Shown here: positions 1 to 8,035 of the stretch, piece after piece
How the letters are laid out: each line of letters opens with the position of its first letter
How positions within the stretch are numbered: position 1 is the stretch's first letter
Assembly: GCA_964534945.1 (NCBI GenBank)
Contig: CAZHSB010000022.1
Coordinates: 1-27,127, forward strand
DNA length: 27,127 bases
Source of the DNA: CAZHFA01 sp964534945
GTDB lineage: Bacteria; Bdellovibrionota_C; UBA2361; CAKMMH01
Direction: 5' to 3'
Made by a program: the position numbers and the translations under genes
The notes under the pieces: model-generated
Databases searched by the model: none
Told to the model about the DNA's origin: nothing
The model's input: only the letters and a program-made list of their open reading frames with translations

Positions 1-65
1 AAAATAATACTATAGTATATTGAGGAGGCGAAAGCCCTTGCCTTTTCTTTCAATTATCGCGAAAA
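1..65. repeat. 65-bp direct repeat, copy 1
   Basis: This unit recurs without mismatch at 133-197, giving a period of 132 bp. It contains a 12-bp perfect palindrome (ATACTATAGTAT, 7-18) and a short GGC-GAAA-GCC hairpin near 27-37. The window starts exactly at the first base of the unit, so further copies may lie to the left. No open reading frame of note covers it. Its function is unknown; a non-autonomous interspersed repeat downstream of gpsA is the simplest reading. Confidence 0.85.
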
Positions 66-78
66 AGGGTTGTCACAG

Positions 79-210
79 TTTTAAGAGATGATTTTCGATG
101 AGAATTGGAAGAACAAGGTAGGGTGAGCCGACAAAATAATACTATAGTATATTGAGGAGGCGAAAGCCCTTGCCTTTTCTTTCAATTATCGCGAAAATCA
201 TCTCTTAAAA
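79..210. repeat. Imperfect inverted repeat flanking the gpsA 3' end
   Basis: Bases 79-97 (TTTTAAGAGATGATTTTCG) are the exact reverse complement of 192-210. The complementarity continues imperfectly inward for about 25 more bases, pairing roughly 98-125 with 163-191 with one small indel. The arms are therefore about 45 bp. The loop contains most of the second 65-bp repeat. The right arm includes the gpsA stop codon (205-207), so the structure could act as a 3' hairpin for the gpsA transcript. It has no U-run typical of an intrinsic terminator and resembles a MITE-like palindromic repeat. Confidence 0.65.
133..197. repeat. 65-bp direct repeat, copy 2
   Basis: Exact second copy of the unit at 1-65. 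Its last six bases lie inside the right arm (192-210) of an inverted repeat that runs into the gpsA stop codon. Confidence 0.85.
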
Positions 211-1191
211 TTCGTATTTGAGAGGACGAGACATAAGCCCTTTCACTAAATCCCCTGGCTTAACCTCTCCTTTTAGAAGTTTTCCTACCTGTTCAGCAAT
301 AGGCATGCTAACATTATGTTTTTGTGCTAATTTTAAAACTAGTGGCGTTGTTGATACACTTTCTGCAACTGATCCTAAAGTTTCTACAATATAGTCTAAT
401 GATTCTCCTCTACCTAACCTTAGTCCTACAGTTCTATTTCTACTTGTATCACAAGTTGCTGTTAAGATTAAATCACCTAATCCAGAAAGGCCAAATAAAG
501 TCTTTTCTTCTCCACCAAGCGCCGTTCCTAACCTAACAATTTCTGCCAATCCCCGAGTAATAAGTACGGCTTTTGCAGATTCTCCAAGGTCCATTCCATC
601 GCAAACTCCTGCTGCAAGTGCAATTACATTTTTTACCACAGCTCCGATTTCTACACCAATTGGGTCTAAAGAAAAATATACCCGCATTGTATCTGATGTA
701 AAAATACTTGCTACTTTTTTAGCAACATCCTCGGTAAATCCAGCGCAAACTATACCACAAGGTTTAAATCTTATTACATCATTTGCAAAACTTGGCCCAG
801 AAAAAGCAGCTAAATTTTCTCTTACATTTAAAACGTCACTTACATATGCAATCGGCGTTTTCAAGCTTTCTCGTTCTAGTCCTTTAACTGCACTTACGAT
901 AATCATATCATCTCTAACTTTTAGCATTGGGACAACGTCAGATAATGCGCAAGATGGAACTGTTAATAATAATAGATCTACATTTGATAAGTCATTTATA
1001 TCAAATGTTGCCTTTAGATTTTCACAAAGGATAATATCTTTTTGCTGAATTGGATTTCGATGATTTTTATTTATTCCTTCGACAACTTCTTCTTGATTAG
1101 ACCAACCTAAAACATCATAACCTTTATTTGATAAATGATTTGCTAAAGCACTTCCCCAATTACCAAGACCAACCACACCAATTTTAAGCAT
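205..1191 (-). CDS. gpsA: Glycerol-3-phosphate dehydrogenase [NAD(P)+]
   Basis: Cytosolic enzyme that reduces dihydroxyacetone phosphate to sn-glycerol 3-phosphate, the backbone for phospholipid synthesis. The 328-residue protein has the usual family length. The N-terminal Rossmann motif VGLGNWGSALA (G8, G10, G13) binds NAD(P)H. The segment VKNVIALAAG (about 187-196) carries the conserved catalytic lysine, and SGLGDL follows. The ATG at 1191 is preceded by a strong Shine-Dalgarno sequence (AAAGGGAG, 6-nt spacing). It lies 17 bp downstream of gyrA on the same strand, so the two are probably cotranscribed. Its 3' end runs into an inverted repeat. The assignment is firm. Confidence 0.97.
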   Translation of the reverse strand: MLKIGVVGLGNWGSALANHLSNKGYDVLGWSNQEEVVEGINKNHRNPIQQKDIILCENLKATFDINDLSNVDLLLLTVPSCALSDVVPMLKVRDDMIIVSAVKGLERESLKTPIAYVSDVLNVRENLAAFSGPSFANDVIRFKPCGIVCAGFTEDVAKKVASIFTSDTMRVYFSLDPIGVEIGAVVKNVIALAAGVCDGMDLGESAKAVLITRGLAEIVRLGTALGGEEKTLFGLSGLGDLILTATCDTSRNRTVGLRLGRGESLDYIVETLGSVAESVSTTPLVLKLAQKHNVSMPIAEQVGKLLKGEVKPGDLVKGLMSRPLKYEF

Positions 1192-1208
1192 ATGCGTCTC
1201 CCTTTAGA

Positions 1209-3794
1209 TTAATTTATTTTTTCTGGATCTTCAATGTCGCCTATATTTAAATTTTTATCTTCTACAAGTTTCGTCGCTTCTTCAGTCATCAAATTATCAG
1301 CATCTTCCTCATCATCTTCTGTTAAGTATGAACAAGCCAAAACTTTTTCTCCTTCTTCTAAATTTATCAAACGAACTCCCTTTGTATTTCTTCCAACAAT
1401 TGAAACATCAGAAACAGAACTTCTTATAAGTTTTCCGCTAGAGGTTATCAAAATAAAATCATGGCCATCTTTTACTGCGCAACAAGCCACAACATTTCCG
1501 TTTCTTTCACATGTCTGAATAGAAATAACTCCTTTTCCAGCCCTTGATTGCGCTCTATATTCTTCAAAAGATGTTCTTTTTCCAAATCCATTTTCACAAA
1601 CAGTTAAGAGTGTATCATCTTTACTAACTCTCATATCTTTATCTTCATCATCGTCATCAATATCTGAAGCAACAACAACCATTCCCACAACAGAATCGGT
1701 TGGCGCAAGTTTTATTCCCCTTACCCCAGAAGCTGTTCTACCGATATTTCTAAGCTCATTCTCTGAAAATCTGATTGATAATCCATGTGATGTTGTCAAC
1801 ATAATATCATCACTACCATGCGTAATTGAAACATCAATCAATTCGTCATCACCTTTTAGCGTACAAGCGATCATTCCACTTTTTCGTACTTTAGAAAAGC
1901 TTATCAAATCTATCTTCTTAACTATTCCATTCTTAGTAGCCATTAACAAAGATCTATCCTCTCTAAATTCTTTTACTGGCAAAACTGCTTTTACTTTTTC
2001 ATTTTCTTTCAATGACAATAAATTTACTAGCGCTCTGCCCCTTGCTGTCCTTGAAGCTTCTGGAACTTCATAAGCTTTCATAACATACGCTCTTCCAAGA
2101 GAAGTAAATACTAGCAAATCTTGTTTTGAAGAAGCAACAAAAAAGATCGTCGTAAAATCATCTTCTTTATCCGATGCGCCCAAGACTCCCTTTCCTCCAC
2201 GTTTTTGTTGACGATACGTCGAAACAGGAGTTCTTTTTACATACCCTTGTTGGCTTACTGTAATGACAACATTTTCATCTTCTATTAAATCTTCAATATT
2301 TATATCTTCTGTTTCTTCTACGAGTTGCGATCTTCGAGGATCTCCAAAAATTTCCTTAACTTCTTTTAATTCATCTACAATTAAAGCATCAATTTTTGAA
2401 TTATCAGAAAGCAATCCCAATAGCCTATCCATCTCTGCTTTTAGCTCATCAAATTCTTTTTCAATCGCCAAACGCTCCATACCAGTTAATTTTTGCAATC
2501 TTAAATCTAATATTGCTTGTGATTGAATAGCACTTAAAGAAAATTTATTAATTAAATCACTCTTTGCATCTTGCGGAGTTTGCGCAGCACGAATCAATTT
2601 GATAACTTCATCTAAATTTAAAAGCGCAATCCTAAACCCCTCTAAAATATGCATTCTTTCTTTTGCTTTTCCAAGTTCAAATTCTGATCTTCTTGTTACT
2701 ACATCACGCCTATGATCAATAAAACGATTTAGCAATTCAACCAAAGAACATACTTTTGGCCTACCATCAACAACCACTAGATTTATAACTCCAAAGCTTG
2801 CCTGTAGTGGTGTTAATTTATAAAGCTGACTTAACACTACTTCCGCAGTGGCATCTTTTTTTAACTCCATTACTATTCTTAACCCATTTCTATCAGACTC
2901 ATCTCGTAATTTAGAAATTCCATCAATAACCTTGTTATTGATAAGCTCTGCTATTTTTTCTACAAGGCGTGCCTTATTTACTTGATAAGGAATTTCTGTT
3001 GCGACAAGTGCTGTAATATCTCTTGATTTTCCTTTCAACGTTTCTGTTTCAATTTTTGCTCTTATTTGGATTATCCCTCTTCCTGAACGGCATGCACTAA
3101 GAAGCCCTCTTTTGCCATATATCAAACCTCCTGTTGGGAAATCAGGGCCTGGAATATACTTCATAAGCTCATCAACTGTTAATTTTGGATTCTCTATAAG
3201 CGCAATCGAACCAGATATAAGCTCTGCAACATTATGTGGAGGAATATGAGTTGCCATACCAACAGCAATACCGTCTGCTCCGTTTGCTAATAAATTTGGA
3301 ATTCTCGTTGGTAAAACAACAGGCTCTGTTAATGTATCATCAAAGTTTGGAATTAAATCTACAGTATTTTTATCGATATCTTGTAATAGGTAATCTGCAA
3401 TTTTTGTCATTCTACATTCTGTATAACGATATGCTGCAGCAGGATCACCGTCTATAGAACCAAAATTTCCTTGTCCATCAATAAGCGGATAACGCAAAGT
3501 CCAAGGCTGTGCTAATCTTACTAATGCATCATAGACTGACGAATCTCCATGGGGGTGTAATGTTTTTAAAACTTCCCCTACGACACCTGCGCATTTTACC
3601 GTTTTCCTATTATAGAAATGACCTTCTTTAAACATTGCATACAAGACACGTCGTTGAACAGGTTTCAATCCATCTCTAACTTCTGGCAATGCTCTTCCTG
3701 CGATAACGCTCATTGCATAATCCATATAGGATTGTTTCATTTCTTCTTCGATATTTACCAAAGACACAGAATTTACATTAAAATCTTGATCCAT
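1209..3794 (-). CDS. gyrA: DNA gyrase subunit A
   Basis: Breakage-reunion subunit of DNA gyrase, which works with GyrB to introduce negative supercoils. The 861-residue protein has the full topoisomerase IIA layout. The winged-helix/tower region contains the RYTE motif with catalytic tyrosine Y124, followed by the coiled-coil arm and a C-terminal beta-pinwheel. The GyrA box QKRGGKG (530-536) separates it from ParC, which lacks this motif. In the quinolone-resistance region HPHGDSSVYD, the positions equivalent to E. coli S83 and D87 are Ser (S85) and Asp (D89), so the common resistance changes are absent. The acidic C-terminal tail (about 830-861) is typical of GyrA. It heads a short operon with gpsA. 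Confidence 0.97.
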   Translation of the reverse strand: MDQDFNVNSVSLVNIEEEMKQSYMDYAMSVIAGRALPEVRDGLKPVQRRVLYAMFKEGHFYNRKTVKCAGVVGEVLKTLHPHGDSSVYDALVRLAQPWTLRYPLIDGQGNFGSIDGDPAAAYRYTECRMTKIADYLLQDIDKNTVDLIPNFDDTLTEPVVLPTRIPNLLANGADGIAVGMATHIPPHNVAELISGSIALIENPKLTVDELMKYIPGPDFPTGGLIYGKRGLLSACRSGRGIIQIRAKIETETLKGKSRDITALVATEIPYQVNKARLVEKIAELINNKVIDGISKLRDESDRNGLRIVMELKKDATAEVVLSQLYKLTPLQASFGVINLVVVDGRPKVCSLVELLNRFIDHRRDVVTRRSEFELGKAKERMHILEGFRIALLNLDEVIKLIRAAQTPQDAKSDLINKFSLSAIQSQAILDLRLQKLTGMERLAIEKEFDELKAEMDRLLGLLSDNSKIDALIVDELKEVKEIFGDPRRSQLVEETEDINIEDLIEDENVVITVSQQGYVKRTPVSTYRQQKRGGKGVLGASDKEDDFTTIFFVASSKQDLLVFTSLGRAYVMKAYEVPEASRTARGRALVNLLSLKENEKVKAVLPVKEFREDRSLLMATKNGIVKKIDLISFSKVRKSGMIACTLKGDDELIDVSITHGSDDIMLTTSHGLSIRFSENELRNIGRTASGVRGIKLAPTDSVVGMVVVASDIDDDDEDKDMRVSKDDTLLTVCENGFGKRTSFEEYRAQSRAGKGVISIQTCERNGNVVACCAVKDGHDFILITSSGKLIRSSVSDVSIVGRNTKGVRLINLEEGEKVLACSYLTEDDEEDADNLMTEEATKLVEDKNLNIGDIEDPEKIN

Positions 3795-4014
3795 TTTTAC
3801 CTACATTTTATATCATAATTTTCTAATAATATTATTATGTTAGTATATATGCTATGCAAAAAATTAGCAAGAAAGGAAACGGCAAAAAGGCTTAAAGAAA
3901 AGCAAAAAATATTCCGAAACTTTAAGTACTTGCCAAGAAAAATAATAAGTAGCAGAAAAGCTATTTTTATTATAAAGTGATTAATGTTTTATTGATTTTT
4001 TGTTGATTTTTACA

Positions 4015-5475
4015 ATGGATTCATCTTCACAAAATAAAAAAGTCTTTATCTTAGAGTTTGCAGAAGAATTTTCAAATAGTTTGAGGAATTTTCTTTTATC
4101 ATCAGGGTATAATAGTCAAATCATTCCGCACGATAGTGATTTAGCAAGTTTCGTATCGGATCCAGATATAGACTATATGTTTATAACTCTTTGTGGTAGC
4201 AATGAAAAGCAGTGTATTTCTAATATCCGTCGTCTTATAGAAATGGATATTTTATTTAATTTTCCAATATTGGTAATTGGAAAAGATGCTCATCTTTATG
4301 AGGCTATTTTGAATCGTAGTTTTTCTATGTGTGTACCTTTAAGTTATCCTTATAAAAATGATGATATCATCTTAGGATTAAAATTTTTAGAACGATTACT
4401 TAATCGAAAGAAAAATGCTTTAAAAAGGCAAGAAGCATTAAAAATCGCCTCAAATGTGGATTATGATGATCCAAGAGTCGTTTCAGATTTAGTATTTAAT
4501 CATTTTTTGACCCTCGGAATTGATGAAAAAAATTTTAATGGTGAAATTTATGCAAAATCTTTTTCTGATTATTCCGAGCTAGGAAAAGATCATCTTCCAA
4601 AAGAAAATAAGATGGCGATGAATCTTATAAATGAGATTTGTGAGCAAGCGAGTCCTTGGGGGAAAAAGCATTTACACAGAGTGGCTTTTTTAACTAATTT
4701 AATTTTACAATCCCTTTTGATATCAGAAGGCTTAAAAGAAAATGCAAAAATTGCAAGTTTTTTATTTGCGTGGTCGCTTGTTAAGAAAAAAAGTAATTTA
4801 TTTAAAAGTGATTGCCTAGGAAATCAATCTATAAGTTATAAAGAAAAATTCGAACGAGAACTATTAAACGCAAACGATGAGCTTGTTTCAAATTATCAGT
4901 TAACAAGCATTAGTAATATTTTATTATGTATGGCTGATTTAATTAGAAATGAAGAAATAACCGATGATAGCGAGCTTTCTATTGTAGCTTCAACTATTTT
5001 ACTTGCAGACATCGTAGATAAGGCATGTTGGCAAAATGTTTGCTGGAATCCGCGAGCGGCACACAGAATATTTAATACATTTAAGAAAAGAGAATTTATT
5101 AAATGTTTTCATCCAGCACCTGTTTGCTGTATATTGAAAGTTTTATCTGAATCATTATTAAACACAAGCCATAAATTCTATTTTGATGATTCAACCTCTA
5201 GTGATCCGTTGTTAATACAAGAAGCAACAAATACAAAAAAATATATACCAAAAGAAAATGAAGAACGTATAAAAATTTCGTCATTAATTACGGGAATGAA
5301 ATTGTCTCAACCTTTAAAATCTTTTGATGGTGAACAAATCTTAGACGCAGATCTAATATTAGATAATGATCTTATTTGGAGAATTTGGCAACTTTCTGCC
5401 ATAAGGCCTCTAAACTCACCAATAATTGTTAGAAAAAATAAAAGAAAAACAATTTTAGATTTAGCGAGGAATTAA
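4015..5475 (+). CDS. Degenerate response-regulator/HD-GYP-like protein
   Basis: The architecture suggests a receiver-like domain (about 8-130), an HD-GYP-like helical region (about 205-385) and the small C-terminal segment SLITGMKLSQPL...LILDNDLI that often ends HD-GYP response regulators. Both active sites appear lost. The receiver has no acidic phospho-acceptor after its third strand (DYMFITLCG), and the usual HD-x-GK metal site is replaced (FLFAWSLVKK). A first histidine (KKHLHRV) and a DIVD remnant of the later ADxxDA motif remain. It is therefore unlikely to be a c-di-GMP phosphodiesterase and more likely a binding or scaffold protein. A TTG 15 bp upstream (4000) is an alternative start; I chose the ATG, although neither has a clear Shine-Dalgarno sequence. 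It diverges from gyrA. The family call is an inference from weak motifs. Confidence 0.55.
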   Translation: MDSSSQNKKVFILEFAEEFSNSLRNFLLSSGYNSQIIPHDSDLASFVSDPDIDYMFITLCGSNEKQCISNIRRLIEMDILFNFPILVIGKDAHLYEAILNRSFSMCVPLSYPYKNDDIILGLKFLERLLNRKKNALKRQEALKIASNVDYDDPRVVSDLVFNHFLTLGIDEKNFNGEIYAKSFSDYSELGKDHLPKENKMAMNLINEICEQASPWGKKHLHRVAFLTNLILQSLLISEGLKENAKIASFLFAWSLVKKKSNLFKSDCLGNQSISYKEKFERELLNANDELVSNYQLTSISNILLCMADLIRNEEITDDSELSIVASTILLADIVDKACWQNVCWNPRAAHRIFNTFKKREFIKCFHPAPVCCILKVLSESLLNTSHKFYFDDSTSSDPLLIQEATNTKKYIPKENEERIKISSLITGMKLSQPLKSFDGEQILDADLILDNDLIWRIWQLSAIRPLNSPIIVRKNKRKTILDLARN

Positions 5476-5612
5476 TCAATTTAACTTATTCATTATAATT
5501 TAATACATAAAAATTTGAGTAAGATTTAGATACTAGTTAAAATTTTGCGTATTTGGTAGTAGCAAAGATAACTAGTTACGTTAGCTAGCTAAGAGGTTTT
5601 TAAACTCACTTT

Positions 5613-5630
5613 TTGCTTTTTTTAAAGCAA
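5613..5630 (+). other. Hairpin just upstream of the small unknown gene
   Basis: TTGCTTT (5613-5619), TTTT loop, AAAGCAA (5624-5630) forms a perfect 7-bp stem ending just before the Shine-Dalgarno sequence of the gene at 5643. With no U-run after it on this strand, it is more likely a leader structure than a terminator. The leader upstream also carries ACTAGTTA twice (5532-5539, 5571-5578), the second inside the palindrome TAACTAGTTA, which could be an operator. Confidence 0.4.
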
Positions 5631-5642
5631 GAAAGGAAAAAA

Positions 5643-5915
5643 ATGAGTAATGTTTCAGAAACCCGCGCGAGAGAAATTTGTAAACTTCTCCTTGAAATCT
5701 TCAACGATAAAAAAATTTACGTTGAAGCGAGCGAGAGAAAAATTGCCATCTGGGTTGGTGACGAAGAATTAAAGGGCTCATTTGAGACAGGAGAAGTCGC
5801 AGTTAATGCACCTTGGCGCCAAAAACCTACAATAAACCGTAGGGCAAGAGAAGACTCCTGGATCGAGTTCAATCCAACAAAAATAAAAGATTTCTTAAGA
5901 GAATTATTCTCTTGA
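5643..5915 (+). CDS. Small hypothetical protein (90 aa)
   Basis: Not a family I recognise. The ATG at 5643 has a good Shine-Dalgarno sequence (AAAGGA, about 5-6 nt away). A TTG 30 bp upstream lies inside a hairpin and is unlikely to be the start. The protein is charged and soluble, with no signal peptide or membrane helix. The N-terminal half looks like an amphipathic helix (ETRAREICKLLLEIF) followed by short strands (KKIYVEA, KIAIWVG). The middle is basic and proline-containing (WRQKPTINRRAREDSW), and the end is helical (PTKIKDFLRELF). It is monocistronic, between the degenerate HD-GYP-like gene and the convergent obgE. The ribosome-binding site and start choice make it a real gene. Confidence 0.75.
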   Translation: MSNVSETRAREICKLLLEIFNDKKIYVEASERKIAIWVGDEELKGSFETGEVAVNAPWRQKPTINRRAREDSWIEFNPTKIKDFLRELFS

Positions 5916-5925
5916 TTAATCCAAC

Positions 5926-5973
5926 AAAGGAGTTGCAATATAAGGTTTTTAAAAATTATCTTTGTACTCCTTT
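5926..5973. terminator. Possible shared terminator between convergent genes
   Basis: AAAGGAGT (5926-5933) pairs with ACTCCTTT (5966-5973) across a 32-nt AT-rich loop. It lies between the convergent stop codons of the 90-aa gene (5915) and obgE (6007). The position fits a bidirectional terminator, but the loop is long and the flanking T-runs are short. Confidence 0.35.
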
Positions 5974-6006
5974 TCTATTTACAATCCTTCAAATATTCTA
6001 CAAATT

Positions 6007-7002
6007 TTATTTTATTATTTTCAGTAAACTTTTTAAAAATTGATCTACTCCTTCTTTTGTTACACTTGATATCGCAAAAGTATTAAATCCCTTTTCTTTG
6101 AAAGCTTTTTCTAAATTTAATAAAATATCTTTATCTTCTAATGCATCTATTTTAGAAAAAACTATTATTTGTTTTTTCGTTGATAATTCTTTTGAAAAAT
6201 TATTTAGCTCTACATTTATTTTATCAAAAGCGTCTAATGCAGACTCAACATCTTGATATGTAGAAACATCTATTAAATGAGATAATATTTTACATCTTTC
6301 AATATGCTTTAAAAATCTAACGCCAAGCCCCTTTCCTTTTGAAGCTTCTGGAATCAAACCAGGAATATCAGCAACAACGAACGAATCATCGTGTACTTTT
6401 ACCACGCCTAAATTTGGAACTAATGTAGTAAATGGATAATCTGCAATTTTAGGTCTGGCAGAAGATATGCTTGAGATAAGAGTTGATTTTCCTGCATTTG
6501 GAAAACCAATCAATCCAACATCCGCAACTAATTTTAAAGAAAGTATTATTTCTAAACTTTCCCCTACTTCCCCCTCTTGAAATTTTATTGGCGCTTGAAT
6601 CGTAGAGCTTTTAAAAAAAGCGTTCCCCTTTCCGCCACGCCCTCCTTTTGCCACAACAAACTCTTTCTCATCTTCAAAAAGATCTGCTATTAATAAGTCT
6701 TTTTGAGAATCTATCACTTGTGTACCGATAGGAACTTTTATAATTAAATCTTCTCCATTCTTACCAAAACATTTTTTCTTATCACCTGCGCCTCCATTTT
6801 TAGCTTCCCATTTCGATACAAATTTAAAATCTAAAAGCGTATGCTTATTTCTATCGGCAACTAAAATTACATCTCCACCTTTTCCGCCATCTCCACCGTC
6901 AGGGCCACCAAGAGGCACAAACTTCTCTCGCCTAAAGTGAGAGGCGCCTTTTCCACCATCTCCAGCCTTAACAAAAATTTTAGCTTCATCTATAAATTTC
7001 AT
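6007..7002 (-). CDS. obgE: GTPase Obg (ribosome assembly)
   Basis: Essential GTPase of 50S subunit assembly and stress signalling. The N-terminal Obg fold (1-157) shows the glycine-rich pattern GDGGKGASHFRREKFVPLGG and GGRGGKGN. The G domain follows, with P-loop GFPNAGKST (166-174), switch region PFTT, DIPG Walker B and FSKID as the G4 motif (SKxD instead of the commoner NKxD). At 331 residues it lacks the optional C-terminal OCT domain. It lies downstream of rplU and rpmA, the conserved bacterial order. An AT-rich hairpin in the 113-bp gap to rpmA may lower its expression relative to the ribosomal proteins. Confidence 0.97.
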   Translation of the reverse strand: MKFIDEAKIFVKAGDGGKGASHFRREKFVPLGGPDGGDGGKGGDVILVADRNKHTLLDFKFVSKWEAKNGGAGDKKKCFGKNGEDLIIKVPIGTQVIDSQKDLLIADLFEDEKEFVVAKGGRGGKGNAFFKSSTIQAPIKFQEGEVGESLEIILSLKLVADVGLIGFPNAGKSTLISSISSARPKIADYPFTTLVPNLGVVKVHDDSFVVADIPGLIPEASKGKGLGVRFLKHIERCKILSHLIDVSTYQDVESALDAFDKINVELNNFSKELSTKKQIIVFSKIDALEDKDILLNLEKAFKEKGFNTFAISSVTKEGVDQFLKSLLKIIK

Positions 7003-7041
7003 AAGAAAAAAATACTTAAAATAAACTTTGCAAGAATAATA

Positions 7042-7092
7042 AAAAATCCTTTTAAACTACTTAAAATTTTAAGCTCGCTTAAAAGGATTTTT
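7042..7092 (-). terminator. AT-rich hairpin between rpmA and obgE
   Basis: AAAAATCCTTTTAA (7042-7055) and TTAAAAGGATTTTT (7079-7092) form a perfect 14-bp stem. On the minus strand the second arm is followed by T-rich sequence. The loop contains another perfect 14-bp palindrome, CTTAAAATTTTAAG (7060-7073). This fits a partial intrinsic terminator or attenuator that separates the ribosomal protein transcript from obgE. A further self-complementary run overlaps the rpmA stop (7097-7117). Confidence 0.55.
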
Positions 7093-7115
7093 AATCAAAA
7101 GAAAAAATTTTTCTT

Positions 7116-7367
7116 TTAAGAATTTGATACAACACTAACAGTATGCTTTCTTCCTTGCCTAAATTCGACAACACCATCTGTTAAAGCAAACAATGTATAA
7201 TCCTTTCCTAGACCAACATTTTCCCCTGGATGTAATGTAGTTCCTCGTTGCCTAACAATTATATTTCCAGCAACTACAGGTTCGCCACCAAATTTTTTGA
7301 TCCCCAATCGTTTACCAATCGTATCACGACCATTTCTCGAACTTCCACTCGCTTTCTTATGTGCCAT
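7116..7367 (-). CDS. rpmA: 50S ribosomal protein L27 (bL27)
   Basis: Large-subunit protein whose N-terminal tail reaches the peptidyl-transferase centre. The 83-residue sequence starts MAHKKASGSSRNGRDT and contains RLGIKKFGGE, VVAGNIIVRQRGTTLHPG and VGLGKDYTLFAL, all hallmarks of bL27. It begins at the mature N-terminus. Bacillota normally carry a short leader removed by the protease Prp, so this argues against that phylum. It sits 71 bp downstream of rplU in the conserved rplU-rpmA-obgE order. Confidence 0.98.
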   Translation of the reverse strand: MAHKKASGSSRNGRDTIGKRLGIKKFGGEPVVAGNIIVRQRGTTLHPGENVGLGKDYTLFALTDGVVEFRQGRKHTVSVVSNS

Positions 7368-7438
7368 TTTTAATACCTCTTAATTTTACCTTAATTTCAT
7401 CAAAAAAAATTTTGATTATATACTCTGTAATAAAAATA

Positions 7439-7783
7439 TTAACAGTTTATGCTTTGAACTAAAATCTTAGTTAAATTTTGACGATGTCCTTGTCTATTTG
7501 AATATCCTTTACGACGTCTTCTCTTAAAAACAAGCAATTTCTCGCCTTTAAATTGAGATAACACCTTAACTTTTACAGTGGCTCCCTCAACTAAAGGAGT
7601 TCCAACTTTTAGAGAATCACTGTTTACTAATAAAACGTTATCCAAAACTACTTCATCACCTTTCTCTGCATTTAAAGTTTCTACATCGATAATATCACCA
7701 ACACTAACCTTGTATTGCTTACCACCTGTAGCAATTACAGCATAAGGTTTAACTTCTTGAATGTCTTGAGCTGTATTTTCCAT
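7439..7783 (-). CDS. rplU: 50S ribosomal protein L21 (bL21)
   Basis: Large-subunit protein that binds 23S rRNA. The core begins PYAVIATGGKQYKVSVGD and ends with KRRRRKGYSNRQGHRQNLTKILV, matching the basic rRNA-binding end of bL21. The protein is 114 residues, with about 12 extra acidic residues before the usual start (MENTAQDIQEVK). It is the first gene of the rplU-rpmA-obgE block; its promoter must lie in the AT-rich divergent gap 7784-8035. Confidence 0.97.
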   Translation of the reverse strand: MENTAQDIQEVKPYAVIATGGKQYKVSVGDIIDVETLNAEKGDEVVLDNVLLVNSDSLKVGTPLVEGATVKVKVLSQFKGEKLLVFKRRRRKGYSNRQGHRQNLTKILVQSINC

Positions 7784-7883
7784 TTTCTTTCACTAAATTA
7801 AAATAATAAATAAAATATAAATTTGATATAATTTGCAATAATTAATGCTATTTATAAGAATATCCTTTCAAACTTTATCAAAT

Positions 7884-7905
7884 GTTCAAAAAAATAACTT
7901 TGAAC
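7884..7905. promoter_or_regulatory. Inverted repeat in the divergent rplU/regulator gap
   Basis: GTTCAAA (7884-7890) and TTTGAAC (7899-7905) form a 7-bp dyad with an 8-bp spacer between rplU and the response regulator. It could be an operator, possibly for the adjacent regulator. In such AT-rich sequence a chance dyad is possible. A TATAAT at 7984-7989 is a candidate -10 box for the plus-strand genes but lacks a good -35 box. Confidence 0.3.
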
Positions 7906-8035
7906 AAGATACATATTTTTATTAAATAAATCAAGCTATCTACAAAAAATAAAAAACATCTATGCAAAAAACTTTTACTGGCTTATAATTTTTACAACCT
8001 TTTGTTTATATTGAAAATTTTTAAGGTTGTATCAT

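Noticed and set aside
1..197. Start of a CRISPR array (65-bp repeats with a 67-bp spacer)
   Set aside because: The repeat is too long, only two copies are visible, and the spacer contains an inverted relative of the repeat. No cas gene is nearby.
1209..3794. Topoisomerase IV subunit ParC instead of GyrA
   Set aside because: The GyrA box QKRGGKG is present and the length and acidic tail fit GyrA.
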